A DNA stretch of 44,169 nt, from NCBI GenBank assembly GCA_017936285.1, contig JAGBFU010000053.1, positions 1-44,169 of the forward strand, written 5' to 3'. The notes under the pieces were generated by a model, which ran no database searches, was not told where the DNA came from, and was given only the letters and a program-made list of their open reading frames with translations. Below are positions 1 through 9,848 of the stretch, in pieces. Source of the DNA: Marinifilaceae bacterium (GTDB lineage: Bacteria; Bacteroidota; Bacteroidia; Bacteroidales; Marinifilaceae). How positions within the stretch are numbered: position 1 is the first letter of the stretch; each line of letters starts with the position of its first letter. The position numbers and the translations under genes were made by a program.

Positions 1-25
1 AATTCCTAATTGCTAATTCCTAATT
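1..25. repeat. Short AT-rich direct repeat
   Basis: The 11-base word aattcctaatt occurs at 1-11 and again at 15-25, just past the prfA stop codon. Repeats of this kind are common in intergenic DNA; no function can be assigned. Confidence 0.5.
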
Positions 26-30
26 ACCAC

Positions 31-1137
31 CTACAACCCACTCTCCTTCAACTTCTCGGTATTCTCCTCTATCTGAAGACGCTCAATAATCTCATCAATA
101 TCTCCATCCATTACTGCCGGCAAGTTGTACATGGTAAAGTTTACTCGATGATCGGTAACTCGTCCCTGAGGATAGTTATAGGTTCTGATCTTTGCTGAAC
201 GATCTCCGGTACTTACCATTGTCTTTCTGCGCGAAGCAATATCATCAATGTACTTCTGATGCTCCTTATCATAGATAAACGATCTTAAACGAGCCAAAGC
301 ACGCTCCTTATTCTTAGGTTGGTCACGAGTCTCAGTACACTCAATCAAAATCTCCTCAGCAACTCCGGTATTCGGATTCTTCCAGATATATCTCAATCGT
401 ACACCCGATTCAACCTTGTTCACATTCTGACCTCCAGCGCCTCCAGAGCGGAAGGTATCCCACTTAATCTCGCCCTCATTAATCTCTACATCAAAGGCCT
501 CAGCCTCCGGCAATACAGCAACCGATGCTGCAGAGGTATGCACACGTCCCTGAGTCTCAGTTGCAGGAACTCGCTGCACACGATGCACACCCGACTCATA
601 CTTCATAATCTTATATACATTCTCGCCACTAACAGAGAAGATAACCTCCTTGAATCCGCCTGCAGCACCTTCGCTACAACTACTTACAGCGGTCTTCCAA
701 CCCTTCGCCTCGCAAAAACGGACATACATCCTGAACAGATCACCTGCAAAAAGAGCAGCCTCATCACCTCCGGTTCCTCCACGTATCTCAACAATGACAT
801 TTTTACTATCCTCCGGATCGGACGGGATCATCATCAACTTTATATTCTGCTCCTGCTCAGGGATCTTAATTGCCAATTCATCAAGCTCCATCTTCTCCAT
901 CTCACGCAACTCCTCATCGGTCTCGCTCCTAAGAATCTCCTTACCCTCCTCCTGAGCCAGCAACATAGCCTCGAACTTTGAAGTCTCGGCTGTTATATTC
1001 TCCAACTCCTTATACTCTTTTGTCAATCGCACATAACGAGCCTGATCCTTAATAACTTCAGGATCTGTTATCAACTCTCCTATCTCTACAAAACGAATTT
1101 TGTAATGTTCCAATTTTTCCAATAATGGATGCTCCAT
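31..1137 (-). CDS. prfA: Peptide chain release factor 1 (RF1)
   Basis: RF1 reads stop codons UAA and UAG in the ribosomal A site and triggers release of the finished protein. The class I release factor signature is clear: a GGQ motif in the segment SGGAGGQNVNK, flanked by the usual basic residues, and the tripeptide PAT (the PxT codon-recognition motif of RF1; RF2 has SPF) in RVQRVPATETQGRVHTS. The N-terminal helical domain and the acidic middle are normal. I place the start at the ATG at 1137 (368 aa, family size). The frame is open to a TTG at 1158, but a promoter -7 box lies at 1161-1168, so that TTG would probably fall at or before the transcript start. The gene stands alone, divergent from the ilv operon. 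Confidence 0.95.
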   Translation of the reverse strand: MEHPLLEKLEHYKIRFVEIGELITDPEVIKDQARYVRLTKEYKELENITAETSKFEAMLLAQEEGKEILRSETDEELREMEKMELDELAIKIPEQEQNIKLMMIPSDPEDSKNVIVEIRGGTGGDEAALFAGDLFRMYVRFCEAKGWKTAVSSCSEGAAGGFKEVIFSVSGENVYKIMKYESGVHRVQRVPATETQGRVHTSAASVAVLPEAEAFDVEINEGEIKWDTFRSGGAGGQNVNKVESGVRLRYIWKNPNTGVAEEILIECTETRDQPKNKERALARLRSFIYDKEHQKYIDDIASRRKTMVSTGDRSAKIRTYNYPQGRVTDHRVNFTMYNLPAVMDGDIDEIIERLQIEENTEKLKESGL

Positions 1138-1160
1138 ATACCTTTCAATTAAATCCAAAA

Positions 1161-1191
1161 CAAAAGTAATCTTTTTACTCTCGCCTGCGAA
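1161..1191 (-). promoter_or_regulatory. Probable prfA promoter (Bacteroides type)
   Basis: On the minus strand TACTTTTG (complement of 1161-1168) fits the Bacteroides -7 consensus TAnnTTTG. A TTCG, one base off the -33 consensus TTTG, lies exactly 19 bases upstream (1188-1191). Transcription would begin about 1155, which supports the 1137 start for prfA. Confidence 0.55.
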
Positions 1192-1478
1192 ATTATTCCT
1201 CTATTTTTTAAGCGGATTATTAACACTTTTCTCCTATTGCAGATAATCCCATAATATAGAACATAAACGTAACACAACATAATATAAAACAACTAACCAC
1301 CTCTTTTCACCTATATATCCGTATTTCTGACACTATTTTGCAAATATCCCCCATTATGAATACATCTTGCAAACCTTATGCAATTTGCACTCTGTCAGAC
1401 ACTTTGCGCAATTAAACACGCCTAAACCCGCTATTTTTAAAAATCTCAAAAAATATATGTTAAATTTTGTAAAAATGT
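1192..1478. other. Intergenic region, nothing recognised
   Basis: AT-rich spacer between the divergent prfA and ilv promoters. I see no open reading frame with a gene-like composition, no RNA gene and no strong hairpin. Confidence 0.5.
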
Positions 1479-1509
1479 TTCGTTAATTGAGAATTTGTTT
1501 GTAGTTTTG
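1479..1509 (+). promoter_or_regulatory. Probable ilv-leu operon promoter
   Basis: TAGTTTTG at 1502-1509 matches TAnnTTTG, with TTCG (1479-1482) as an imperfect -33 element at the standard 19-base spacing. A start near 1515 would give a leader of about 18 bases before the leader peptide ATG at 1533. Confidence 0.55.
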
Positions 1510-1532
1510 AGCCCTGAAACAAACAAGCAACA

Positions 1533-1610
1533 ATGAAACACTTTTTCCTAACATCAAATGTCATTATGATCGTGGTCTTGCGACCACGTACAGGAGAAGG
1601 GTGTGCATAG
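1533..1610 (+). CDS. Attenuation leader peptide of the ilv-leu operon
   Basis: A 25-residue reading frame ends with TAG at 1608-1610. Residues 10-16 read VIMIVVL, a run of valine, isoleucine and leucine codons (with one methionine), which are the end products of the operon downstream. As in the ilv and leu leaders of enterobacteria, slow translation of these codons when charged tRNA is scarce would position the ribosome to favour antitermination. It lies 72 bases before ilvD, between a promoter-like sequence and an intrinsic terminator. No Shine-Dalgarno sequence is visible, which is normal for Bacteroidota. Confidence 0.8.
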   Translation: MKHFFLTSNVIMIVVLRPRTGEGCA

Positions 1611-1648
1611 CATTTGTATTATAAACTATATGTTTGCCTTTCTCCTGT
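1571..1648 (+). promoter_or_regulatory. Attenuator: pause hairpin and antiterminator
   Basis: The RNA can form a 7-bp hairpin, cgtggtc (1571-1577) with gaccacg (1582-1588), lying over the Val-Val-Leu codons of the leader peptide. Just after it, 1590-1602 (acaggagaagggt) can pair over 13 positions, two of them G-U, with 1636-1648 (gcctttctcctgt). That pairing takes up the 5' arm of the terminator. A ribosome stalled at the Ile/Val codons leaves 1590-1602 free, so the antiterminator forms; a ribosome reaching the stop at 1608 covers it and the terminator forms. Confidence 0.8.
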
Positions 1649-1670
1649 GGGAAAGGCAAATTATTTTTTT
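1633..1670 (+). terminator. Attenuator terminator before ilvD
   Basis: Perfect 10-bp stem, tttgcctttc (1633-1642) with gaaaggcaaa (1651-1660), followed by ttattttttt. It is an intrinsic terminator placed 12 bases before the ilvD ATG and competes with the antiterminator pairing. Confidence 0.88.
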
Positions 1671-1682
1671 GTAAAGTTTACT

Positions 1683-3509
1683 ATGAAAAACGCATTACGA
1701 AGTGCCGTAACAATAAACGGCCGTAGAATGGCAGGAGCAAGAAGTTTGTGGATTGCAAACGGAATGAAAAGGGAACAGATGGGCAAACCGATTATTGGTA
1801 TTGCAAACTCATTTACCCAATTGGTTCCGGGACATACCCACTTACACAATATTGGTCAGTACGTTAAGTCTGAAATCGAAAAACTCGGCTGTTACGCAGC
1901 AGAATTCAATACAATAGCCATTGACGATGGTATTGCAATGGGACACGACGGAATGTTATACTCTTTGCCATCTCGCGACATCATTGCAGATAGCGTTGAG
2001 TACATGGCTAACGCCCACAAAGTGGATGCATTGGTGTGCATAAGCAACTGCGACAAGATTACGCCTGGAATGCTTATGGCAACTATGCGTTTGAACATAC
2101 CAACCATTTTTGTTTCGGGAGGTCCTATGGAGGCCGGTATATGGAACGGCAAGGCTCAGGATTTGATCTCAACTATGGTTGCCGGAGCAGACGAGACTAT
2201 CAGCGACGAGGAGTCTGCAAACATTGAGGCTCATGCCTGTCCTGGCTGTGGTTCATGTTCAGGAATGTTTACCGCAAACTCTATGAATAGTTTGAACGAG
2301 GCCATTGGTCTGGCTCTTCCTGGAAACGGAACCATAGTTGCCACACACGCAAATCGTAAAAACCTCTTTACAAAAGCTGCAAAACTTATTGTAGAGATGG
2401 CATACAAATATTATGAGGAGGGAGACGAGAGCGTTCTGCCACGTTCAATTGCCACAAAAGCAGCTTTCGAGAACGCAATGAGTCTTGATATAGCGATGGG
2501 AGGTTCATCAAATACCGTTCTGCACCTTTTGGCTGTTGCGCGAGAGGCCCACGTTGATTTTACAATGAAGGATATCGACCGTCTGTCACGCAAGATTCCT
2601 GTATTGTGCAAGGTTTCTCCAAACAGTAACTACCACATGCAGGATGTCAACCGCGCAGGAGGTATTATGGGAATTATGGGAATCCTCGCCCAAAACGGAT
2701 TGATTGACACAACTGTACTCAGAGTTGGATACAAGAATCTTGCCGATTGTCTGGCACAGTGCGATATTACCGCCTCAACTCTGACAGACGAGGCTCGCAA
2801 AAATTATTTAAGCGCTCCAGCAAACCGCTTCAGCACAGAATTGGGTTCACAGGAGACATACTATAAGGAGTTCGATACCGACCGCGAAAATGGCTGTATC
2901 CGAGATATAGAACACGCATACTTCAAAGATGGAGGATTGGCTGTTCTGTTCGGAAATCTGGCTCCCGACGGTTGCATTGTAAAGACCGCCGGAGTTGATG
3001 AATCCCTGTTTGTATTCAAGGGAACCGCTAAGGTATTTGAGTCTCAGGAGCAGGCTGTTGAAGGTATTCTTGGCGACAAGGTAAAAGCCGGTGATATTGT
3101 GGTCATCCGTTACGAGGGTCCAAAGGGAGGTCCCGGAATGCAGGAGATGCTATACCCAACATCATACCTGAAATCAAAACACCTTGGTAAGGAGTGTGCC
3201 TTGATTACAGATGGACGCTTCTCCGGTGGAACATCAGGTTTGTCAATCGGCCACGTATCACCTGAGGCGGCATCGGGCGGAGCTATTGCATACGTAAAAG
3301 ATGGAGATAGCATTACTATTGATATTCCTGCAAGAGCTATAACACTTGATATCTCGGACGAGGAGATGAATATAAGAAAGAGTGAATTAAAAGAATTTAA
3401 ACCGGTGAATCGCGATAGAGTTATACCTCGCTCGCTTCAGGCATACGCACTGCTTGTAAGCTCTGCAGACAAGGGAGCGGTGAGAGTTCTACCGGGAGAA
3501 ACATATTAA
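1683..3509 (+). CDS. ilvD: Dihydroxy-acid dehydratase
   Basis: Dehydrates 2,3-dihydroxy-isovalerate and 2,3-dihydroxy-3-methylvalerate to the keto acids that precede valine and isoleucine. The protein carries an iron-sulfur cluster. The conserved cysteine segments are visible: [13 protein letters not shown] and [18 protein letters not shown], and the C-terminal part holds [20 protein letters not shown]. From the ATG at 1683 the product is 608 aa, normal for the family. The frame is open further upstream, but that would run through the attenuator terminator, so 1683 is the start. It is the first gene of the operon and the direct target of the attenuator; ilvB follows 19 bases later. Confidence 0.96.
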   Translation: MKNALRSAVTINGRRMAGARSLWIANGMKREQMGKPIIGIANSFTQLVPGHTHLHNIGQYVKSEIEKLGCYAAEFNTIAIDDGIAMGHDGMLYSLPSRDIIADSVEYMANAHKVDALVCISNCDKITPGMLMATMRLNIPTIFVSGGPMEAGIWNGKAQDLISTMVAGADETISDEESANIEAHACPGCGSCSGMFTANSMNSLNEAIGLALPGNGTIVATHANRKNLFTKAAKLIVEMAYKYYEEGDESVLPRSIATKAAFENAMSLDIAMGGSSNTVLHLLAVAREAHVDFTMKDIDRLSRKIPVLCKVSPNSNYHMQDVNRAGGIMGIMGILAQNGLIDTTVLRVGYKNLADCLAQCDITASTLTDEARKNYLSAPANRFSTELGSQETYYKEFDTDRENGCIRDIEHAYFKDGGLAVLFGNLAPDGCIVKTAGVDESLFVFKGTAKVFESQEQAVEGILGDKVKAGDIVVIRYEGPKGGPGMQEMLYPTSYLKSKHLGKECALITDGRFSGGTSGLSIGHVSPEAASGGAIAYVKDGDSITIDIPARAITLDISDEEMNIRKSELKEFKPVNRDRVIPRSLQAYALLVSSADKGAVRVLPGETY

Positions 3510-3528
3510 ACACATTTACTAACTAACT

Positions 3529-5235
3529 ATGACCAAAGAAGATAATATGATGACCGGAGCACAAGCTCTTATGGAGTGTATGCTCGCCGAAGGTATTGAT
3601 ACCATCTTCGGCTATCCCGGTGGCTCTATCCTTCCGGTTTACAATGCAATGTATGACTACCGTGACCGCATCCACCACGTTTTGGTGCGTCACGAGCAGG
3701 CTGCAGTCCACGCTGCACAGGGTTATGCACGTGCAAGTGGAAAAGTTGGAGTTGTGGTGGTAACATCAGGCCCCGGCGCGACAAATACAGTCAGCGGACT
3801 GGCCGATGCTATGATGGACTCAACTCCATTGGTACTTATCTCAGGACAGGTTGGATCAGGTTCCCTTGGAACCGACGCCTTTCAGGAGGTAAACTTTGTG
3901 GGAATAACCCAGGCTGTTACAAAATGGAATATCCAGATTAAACGTCCCGAAGATCTGCCCGCAGCTTTTGCAAAAGCATTCTACGTGGCACGTAGCGGAC
4001 GTCCGGGCCCTGTAGTTATTGATTTCTCAAAGGATGCACAGACCAACTCTGCCCCATTCCATTATGAGAAGAACCGCGAACATAGTATCCTAAGTTACTG
4101 TCCGTATCCGAATATCGATATGGCAAAGATAGACGAGGCTGCAGCATTAATCAACCTTGCAAAACGTCCAATTGCAATGATTGGCCAGGGAGTTACACTG
4201 GCTGGTGCAGAGAAAGAGCTATACAACTTCCTTGAGAAGAGCGGAATGCCTGTAGCATCAACTCTGCTTGGACTATCTGCAATCCCAAGTGACCATCCTC
4301 AATATGTAGGTATGCTGGGAATGCACGGAAACTATGGCCCCAATGTAAAAAACAAAGATTACGACCTGGTGGTTGCAATCGGAATGCGATTTGACGACCG
4401 CGTAATCAGTAATGCCAATACATTTGCTTGTAATGCACAGGTTATCCACCTTGACATTGACAATGCCGAGATTAGCAAACTGATCTATGCCGATGTACCT
4501 GTACTTGGTGATGCAAAGGAGACCTTGCCCAAAATCACAAGACGTTTGCAACCGCGCAACCACTCTGAGTGGATCAAGGAGTTCCGTGCATGCGACAGGA
4601 TTGAGATGGAGGCAGTAATATATCCAAGTATCAAACCAAGAACCCCGTATTTGAGAATGGCCGAGGTTGCAAGTGCAATATCAGAGGCATATAACCACAA
4701 GGCTATTCTTGTTACCGACGTAGGTCAGCACCAGATGGCAGCAGTACGCTACTTTAAATATACATCTCCACGAAGCGTGATTACTTCCGGAGGTATGGGA
4801 ACTATGGGATTTGGAGTTCCTGCGGCAATTGGAGCAAAAATCTCTATGCCAGAGCGAGATGTAATCCTTTTTGTAGGCGATGGCGGTATGCAGATGAATA
4901 TGCAGGAGATGTGCACTGCAATGCAGGAGAATGCTCATATCAGAATTGTACTTCTAAGCAACAACTACTTAGGTATGGTTCGTCAGTGGCAGGAGTTGTT
5001 CTACGATCGTCGCTACTCGGCGACCCCTATCAGCAACCCTGACTACGAACACATTGCTGCAGCATACAACTTCGGTTTCCGCAGAGTAGAGAGACATGAC
5101 GATTTACAGGCAGCTATTGAGGAGATGAAGAGTTACAATGGACCATTCCTGCTTCAGGCATGTTGTGAGCAGGAGGAGAATATCTTCCCGATGGTACCTG
5201 CCGGAGCATCGGTTACTGACGTTCGATTAGAATAG
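3529..5235 (+). CDS. ilvB: Acetolactate synthase, catalytic large subunit
   Basis: Joins two pyruvates, or pyruvate and 2-oxobutanoate, to give 2-acetolactate or 2-aceto-2-hydroxybutyrate, the first common step to valine, leucine and isoleucine. The protein is 568 aa. Near the N terminus HEQAAVHAAQGYARASGK holds the glutamate that activates thiamine diphosphate, and near the C terminus GDGGMQMNMQEM is the diphosphate/Mg binding motif. FAD-binding and pyrimidine-binding domains are in normal order. The regulatory subunit ilvN starts 8 bases downstream. The ATG at 3547 is a possible alternative start. Confidence 0.95.
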   Translation: MTKEDNMMTGAQALMECMLAEGIDTIFGYPGGSILPVYNAMYDYRDRIHHVLVRHEQAAVHAAQGYARASGKVGVVVVTSGPGATNTVSGLADAMMDSTPLVLISGQVGSGSLGTDAFQEVNFVGITQAVTKWNIQIKRPEDLPAAFAKAFYVARSGRPGPVVIDFSKDAQTNSAPFHYEKNREHSILSYCPYPNIDMAKIDEAAALINLAKRPIAMIGQGVTLAGAEKELYNFLEKSGMPVASTLLGLSAIPSDHPQYVGMLGMHGNYGPNVKNKDYDLVVAIGMRFDDRVISNANTFACNAQVIHLDIDNAEISKLIYADVPVLGDAKETLPKITRRLQPRNHSEWIKEFRACDRIEMEAVIYPSIKPRTPYLRMAEVASAISEAYNHKAILVTDVGQHQMAAVRYFKYTSPRSVITSGGMGTMGFGVPAAIGAKISMPERDVILFVGDGGMQMNMQEMCTAMQENAHIRIVLLSNNYLGMVRQWQELFYDRRYSATPISNPDYEHIAAAYNFGFRRVERHDDLQAAIEEMKSYNGPFLLQACCEQEENIFPMVPAGASVTDVRLE

Positions 5236-5243
5236 TAAAGAGT

Positions 5244-5792
5244 ATGAAAAAGAGAGATTATATATTGACCGTATTTTCAGAGAACCGCGTAGGTCTTTTG
5301 AATCAGATCTGTACAGTCCTTATCTGTAAAAACGTAAACATTGAGACCCTTACAACATCGGAGTCAGCATTGGCAGGTGTTCATAAGTTTACAATCTACG
5401 TTCAGAGTACTCCTGAAGAGATCGATTTGATTGCAAAACAGATCGAGAAGAAGGTGGATATCATGAAGGTATTTGTTTACACTCCCGATGAGGTTGTTAT
5501 GCAGGAGATTGCCCTGTTCAAGGTTTCAAGAGGAAAGAGTATCGAGCGAATAATTCGTGAGCACTCTGTCCGTATTCTGGAGGTGGGCGATGATTATATG
5601 GTACTTGAAAGAACCGGTCACACCGAAGATACCCAGGCGCTGTTGAAACTATTGCAACCATATGGTGTACAACAGTTTGTCCGTTCAGGTCTTGTTGCTG
5701 TAATCAAGGCAGAGAACGAGGGAGTATCAAGCTATCTTGAGGAGAGATTAAGACAAAAACTGGCTGAGGAGAGTGCCGAGGCCGGTAAATAA
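5244..5792 (+). CDS. ilvN: Acetolactate synthase, regulatory small subunit
   Basis: Regulatory partner of IlvB that confers feedback control by valine in this family. The 182-residue protein begins with an ACT domain (YILTVFSENRVGLLNQICTV, residues about 5-75) followed by the C-terminal small-subunit domain. It is longer than the E. coli IlvN (about 96 aa) and close to the IlvH type. The 8-base gap to ilvB suggests coupled expression and subunit balance. Confidence 0.93.
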   Translation: MKKRDYILTVFSENRVGLLNQICTVLICKNVNIETLTTSESALAGVHKFTIYVQSTPEEIDLIAKQIEKKVDIMKVFVYTPDEVVMQEIALFKVSRGKSIERIIREHSVRILEVGDDYMVLERTGHTEDTQALLKLLQPYGVQQFVRSGLVAVIKAENEGVSSYLEERLRQKLAEESAEAGK

Positions 5793-5827
5793 TATAGTAT
5801 TAAACAAACAATTAAAAACATAACATT

Positions 5828-6874
5828 ATGGCAATTATCAATTTTGGAGGGGTTGACGAGAATGTTGTAACTCGTGAAGAATTCCCATTGACCAAAGCAT
5901 TAGAGACACTAAAGAACGAGACCATCGCTGTTATTGGATATGGCGTACAGGGTCCTGGACAATCTTTGAACTTGAAGGACAATGGTTTCAACGTAATTGT
6001 TGGACAGCGTAAGAATAGCAAGACTTGGGATAAGGCAGTTGCTGACGGATGGGTCCCAGGTGAGACACTGTTTGAGATTGAGGAGGCTTGTGAAAGAGCA
6101 ACTATCATTCAGTATCTTTTGTCAGATGCAGCTCAGATTGCATTGTGGCCAACAGTAAAGAAGCACCTTACTCCTGGTAAGACTCTTTACTTCTCTCACG
6201 GATTTGGAATTACATACAAGGAGCGTACAGGAATTATTCCTCCAGCTGATATTGATGTAATTTTGATCGCACCAAAGGGTTCTGGTACATCACTGCGCAG
6301 AATGTTCCTTCAGGGTCGTGGTTTGAACTCTAGTTACGCTATCTTCCAGGATGCAACAGGAAAGGCATGGGAGAAGGTTATCGCATTGGGAATTGGAGTT
6401 GGTTCTGGTTACCTGTTCGAGACTACATTCAAGAAAGAGACATACTCAGACCTTACCGGAGAGCGTGGAACATTGATGGGAGCTATTCAGGGTTTGTTGC
6501 TTGCTCAGTACGAGACTCTTCGTGAGAACGGACACGAGCCATCAGAGGCATTCAATGAGACTGTTGAGGAGTTGACTCAGTCACTTATGCCACTGTTTGC
6601 AGAGAACGGAATGGATTGGATGTATGCAAACTGCTCTACAACTGCACAGCGCGGAGCATTGGATTGGATGGGACCTTTCCACGACGCTACAAAGCCGGTG
6701 TTCCAGAAGTTGTATAGCGAGGTAGCATGCGGAAACGAGGCTCAGCGCTCTATTGATACCAACAGCCAGCCTGATTATCGTGAGAAGTTGGATGCAGAGT
6801 TGAAGGAGCTACGTGAGAGCGAGATGTGGAGAGCAGGAGCTACTGTTCGTAAACTTCGCCCTGAGAACAACTAA
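5828..6874 (+). CDS. ilvC: Ketol-acid reductoisomerase (KARI)
   Basis: Isomerises and reduces acetohydroxy acids to dihydroxy acids with NAD(P)H and Mg. It is 348 aa, a short class I enzyme. The N-terminal Rossmann fold has GYGVQGPGQ in place of the common GYGSQGxA, a form I associate with Bacteroidetes enzymes. The C-terminal knotted helical domain has SDLTGERGTLMGAIQGL with the acidic metal ligands and AFNETVEELTQSLMPLFAENG. It lies between ilvN (35 bases) and the hairpin before leuA. Confidence 0.95.
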   Translation: MAIINFGGVDENVVTREEFPLTKALETLKNETIAVIGYGVQGPGQSLNLKDNGFNVIVGQRKNSKTWDKAVADGWVPGETLFEIEEACERATIIQYLLSDAAQIALWPTVKKHLTPGKTLYFSHGFGITYKERTGIIPPADIDVILIAPKGSGTSLRRMFLQGRGLNSSYAIFQDATGKAWEKVIALGIGVGSGYLFETTFKKETYSDLTGERGTLMGAIQGLLLAQYETLRENGHEPSEAFNETVEELTQSLMPLFAENGMDWMYANCSTTAQRGALDWMGPFHDATKPVFQKLYSEVACGNEAQRSIDTNSQPDYREKLDAELKELRESEMWRAGATVRKLRPENN

Positions 6875-6898
6875 TCGCTAACTGATAATAATATGATT

Positions 6899-6925
6899 AT
6901 TGGGGCGATTTTCCATCGCCCCAAT
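6899..6925 (+). other. Strong intercistronic hairpin between ilvC and leuA
   Basis: Perfect 11-bp stem, attggggcgat (6899-6909) with atcgccccaat (6915-6925), and a 5-base loop. No run of T follows, so it is not an intrinsic terminator. It may be an RNA stability or processing element separating the ilv and leu parts of the transcript. Confidence 0.65.
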
Positions 6926-6937
6926 CGTCGCATAATA

Positions 6938-6943
6938 AGGAGG
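6938..6943 (+). promoter_or_regulatory. Shine-Dalgarno sequence of leuA
   Basis: AGGAGG sits 9 bases before the ATG at 6953. Such a full match is unusual here, since the other genes in the operon have none, and it decides the leuA start in favour of 6953 over the in-frame ATG at 6893, which lies before the hairpin. Confidence 0.7.
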
Positions 6944-6952
6944 ACAAATAAA

Positions 6953-8446
6953 ATGGACAAAATATATATATTCGACACCACCCTTCGCGATGCGGAGCAG
7001 GTTCCCGGCTGCCAGCTGAACACCATTGAGAAGATCGAGGTTGCAAGACAGTTGGAGCGTTTGGGAGTCGATATTATTGAGGCAGGATTCCCGGCATCAA
7101 GCCCTGGAGATTTCAACTCGGTAGTTGAGATTTCCAAAGCCATCAGCAACCCGACAATCTGCGCCTTGACTCGTGCCGTACAGAAAGATATTGACGTTGC
7201 TGCCGAGGCATTAAAATTTGCCCAAAGAGGCCGAATTCACACAGGAATCGGAACCTCACCATACCATATCTTCGAAAAATTGAACTCTACCCCCGAGGAG
7301 ATTATTGAGCGTGCCGTTGCAGCTGTAAAGTATGCAAAACGTTACGTTGAGGATGTTGAGTTCTACGCAGAGGACGCAGGCCGTACAGATGAGGAGTATC
7401 TGGCAAGAGTTGTTGAAGCAGTTATTAATGCCGGTGCAACCGTTGTTAATATTCCAGATACAACAGGATACTGTTTGCCAAGTGAGTTTGGAGCTAAAAT
7501 TGCATACTTGACAAACAATGTTCCAAACATTGACAAAGCGATCATATCTACTCACTGTCATAATGACCTGGGAATGGCTACAGCCAACACTATTGCAGGT
7601 ATTATGAACGGAGCACGCCAGGTAGAGGTAACAATCAACGGATTGGGCGAGAGAGCAGGTAATACCTCACTTGAGGAGGTTGTTATGACTGTTGCATGCC
7701 ACAAGAATCTTGATTACCAGTTGGATATCAACACCCGCGAAATTCTTAAAACCAGTAAGCTGGTTTCAGGACTTATGCGTATGCCGGTACAGGCAAACAA
7801 GGCTATTGTAGGAAGAAATGCCTTTGCACACTCATCAGGAATTCACCAGGATGGAGTTTTGAAAAGCCGCGAGACATACGAGATTATCGACCCTGCAGAT
7901 GTAGGAGTTGATGAGTCAAGTATCATCCTTACTGCAAGAAGCGGACGTGCAGCATTGAAACACCACCTGAAAGAGTTGGGTTATAATACCACCGATGAGG
8001 AGTTGACCAAAATTTATCAACGTTTCCTTGAGGTTGCCGACAAGAAGAAAGATATTACAACCGCAGATCTTGAGTTGCTGGTTGACAGTGAGGCAGCCCG
8101 TCATCGTAGCTCTATCAAGTTGGTTGATCTACAGGTAGTCTGCGGTACGACATCTATGCCTACAGCAACAGTAAAACTTGACATAGGAGGTGATGAATTT
8201 GTTGAGAGCGCTGTTGGTAACGGCCCTGTTGATGCTGCAATCAATGCCATTAAATCAATTACAAAGCGCCGCGTACGCGTTGAAGAGTTCCTTATCCAGG
8301 CCATGACAAATGGTAGTGATGACTTAGGAAAGGTTCATGTGCAAATTTCACATAAGGGTAAAATGTATCACGGATTCGGAGCAAGTACCGATATCGTTAC
8401 AGCCTCCGTAGAGTCATTCTTGGATGCACTTTCGAAAATCAGCTAA
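6953..8446 (+). CDS. leuA: 2-Isopropylmalate synthase
   Basis: Condenses 2-oxoisovalerate with acetyl-CoA, the committing step to leucine. The TIM-barrel catalytic domain opens with [18 protein letters not shown]; the usual motif is LRDGEQ, so the glycine is alanine here. [14 protein letters not shown] carries the two metal-binding histidines, and [15 protein letters not shown] is the family signature. The C-terminal allosteric domain (from about residue 370) is present, as expected for feedback control by leucine. Length is 497 aa. Its stop codon TAA is one base before the leuC ATG. Confidence 0.93.
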   Translation: MDKIYIFDTTLRDAEQVPGCQLNTIEKIEVARQLERLGVDIIEAGFPASSPGDFNSVVEISKAISNPTICALTRAVQKDIDVAAEALKFAQRGRIHTGIGTSPYHIFEKLNSTPEEIIERAVAAVKYAKRYVEDVEFYAEDAGRTDEEYLARVVEAVINAGATVVNIPDTTGYCLPSEFGAKIAYLTNNVPNIDKAIISTHCHNDLGMATANTIAGIMNGARQVEVTINGLGERAGNTSLEEVVMTVACHKNLDYQLDINTREILKTSKLVSGLMRMPVQANKAIVGRNAFAHSSGIHQDGVLKSRETYEIIDPADVGVDESSIILTARSGRAALKHHLKELGYNTTDEELTKIYQRFLEVADKKKDITTADLELLVDSEAARHRSSIKLVDLQVVCGTTSMPTATVKLDIGGDEFVESAVGNGPVDAAINAIKSITKRRVRVEEFLIQAMTNGSDDLGKVHVQISHKGKMYHGFGASTDIVTASVESFLDALSKIS

Positions 8447-8447
8447 A

Positions 8448-9839
8448 ATGAACACTCTATTTGATAAAATATGGGATGCACACACCGTCGACACTATTGC
8501 CGGCGGTTCGTGTGTTTTATATATTGACCGTCAATATATACACGAAGTGACTAGCCCACAAGCTTTTGAAGGACTACGTCAGCGTGGAATTCCGGTATTC
8601 CGTCCCGCACAGGTAACAGCAACTCCGGACCACAATATTCCAACTGTCAATCAGCACCTTCCTGCAAGTGACCCAAACTCAAGAATGCAACTTGAGACAC
8701 TTGAAAAAAACTGCGAGGAGCATGGAATCAACATCTACAAGGTTGGTACTCCAAAGAACGGGATTGTACACGTAGTAGGGCCAGAGACCGGCACTACCCA
8801 ACCGGGAATGACAATTGTATGCGGAGATAGCCACACCTCAACTCACGGAGCGATGGGATGCATTGCTTTCGGTATTGGTACTTCCGAGGTAGAGATGGTA
8901 CTAGCATCACAATGTGTACTTCAAACCAAGCCCAAGAGTATGAGAATCAACATTGAGGGAGAGTTGAACCCCAATGTATGCTCAAAAGACATTATCCTTT
9001 ACATCATCTCAAAGCTTGGAACAGATGGCGGTACTGGACACTTCATAGAGTTCGCAGGAAGTACTATCCGCTCTCTGTCAATGGAGGCGCGTATGACTAT
9101 CTGCAATATGAGTATTGAGATGGGAGCTCGCGGCGGTATGATTGCACCTGACCAGACCACATTCGATTACCTTAAGGGACGCGAGAACGCTCCTAAGGGC
9201 GAGGCCTGGGAAAGAGCGGTTGCCGAGTGGAGCAAACTTAAGAGCGACGAAGATGCGATCTTTGACAAGGAGGTAACATTCGATGCCAAAGATATTCTGC
9301 CTATGATTACATATGGTACCAATCCCGGAATGGGAGTTGCAGTTACCGGTTCTATCCCTGAACTGGAAGAGATTCCGGCAGTATCTGAAACCTCGTTCAT
9401 AAAATCATTGGATTATATGGGATTTGCCCCTGGAGATAAGATGGAGGGCAAAAAGGTTGACTATGTATTTGTAGGCAGTTGTACCAACGGCCGTATCGAG
9501 GATTTACGTGCATTTGCCAACGCTGTAAAGGGCAAACGCAAGGCTGACAACATAACAGCATGGATTGTTCCCGGCAGCCGTCAGGTTGAGAAACAGGCCA
9601 TTGAGGAGGGAATCAAAGCAACTCTCGAGGAGGCCGGTTTTGAGTTGAGACAACCCGGTTGCTCTGCTTGTCTTGCCATGAACGATGACAAGATTCCTGC
9701 AGGCAAATATTGTGTAGCAACCTCTAACAGAAACTTTGAAGGACGTCAGGGTCCCGGAGCACGCACACTTCTGGCAGGTCCATTGGTTGCAGCAGCCGCT
9801 GCTGTCAACGGCGTTATTACCGATCCATCAAAATTGTAA
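8448..9839 (+). CDS. leuC: 3-Isopropylmalate dehydratase, large subunit
   Basis: Together with LeuD isomerises 2-isopropylmalate to 3-isopropylmalate using a [4Fe-4S] cluster. The aconitase-type cysteine motifs are [13 protein letters not shown] and [13 protein letters not shown], and [13 protein letters not shown] is the substrate-site segment. The 463-aa length is normal. The start at 8448 is one base after the leuA stop, consistent with translational coupling; leuD follows 9 bases after. Confidence 0.95.
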   Translation: MNTLFDKIWDAHTVDTIAGGSCVLYIDRQYIHEVTSPQAFEGLRQRGIPVFRPAQVTATPDHNIPTVNQHLPASDPNSRMQLETLEKNCEEHGINIYKVGTPKNGIVHVVGPETGTTQPGMTIVCGDSHTSTHGAMGCIAFGIGTSEVEMVLASQCVLQTKPKSMRINIEGELNPNVCSKDIILYIISKLGTDGGTGHFIEFAGSTIRSLSMEARMTICNMSIEMGARGGMIAPDQTTFDYLKGRENAPKGEAWERAVAEWSKLKSDEDAIFDKEVTFDAKDILPMITYGTNPGMGVAVTGSIPELEEIPAVSETSFIKSLDYMGFAPGDKMEGKKVDYVFVGSCTNGRIEDLRAFANAVKGKRKADNITAWIVPGSRQVEKQAIEEGIKATLEEAGFELRQPGCSACLAMNDDKIPAGKYCVATSNRNFEGRQGPGARTLLAGPLVAAAAAVNGVITDPSKL

Positions 9840-9848
9840 TTAAAGGTT

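Noticed and set aside
319..981. 220-aa reading frame on the plus strand
   Set aside because: It lies fully antisense to prfA and shows no protein-family features; it is a shadow of the real gene.
1614..1682. N-terminal extension of ilvD
   Set aside because: It would be encoded by the attenuator terminator itself and has no counterpart in the family.
6899..6925. Intrinsic terminator after ilvC
   Set aside because: The stem is strong but no T run follows, and leuA begins 28 bases later with a Shine-Dalgarno sequence.
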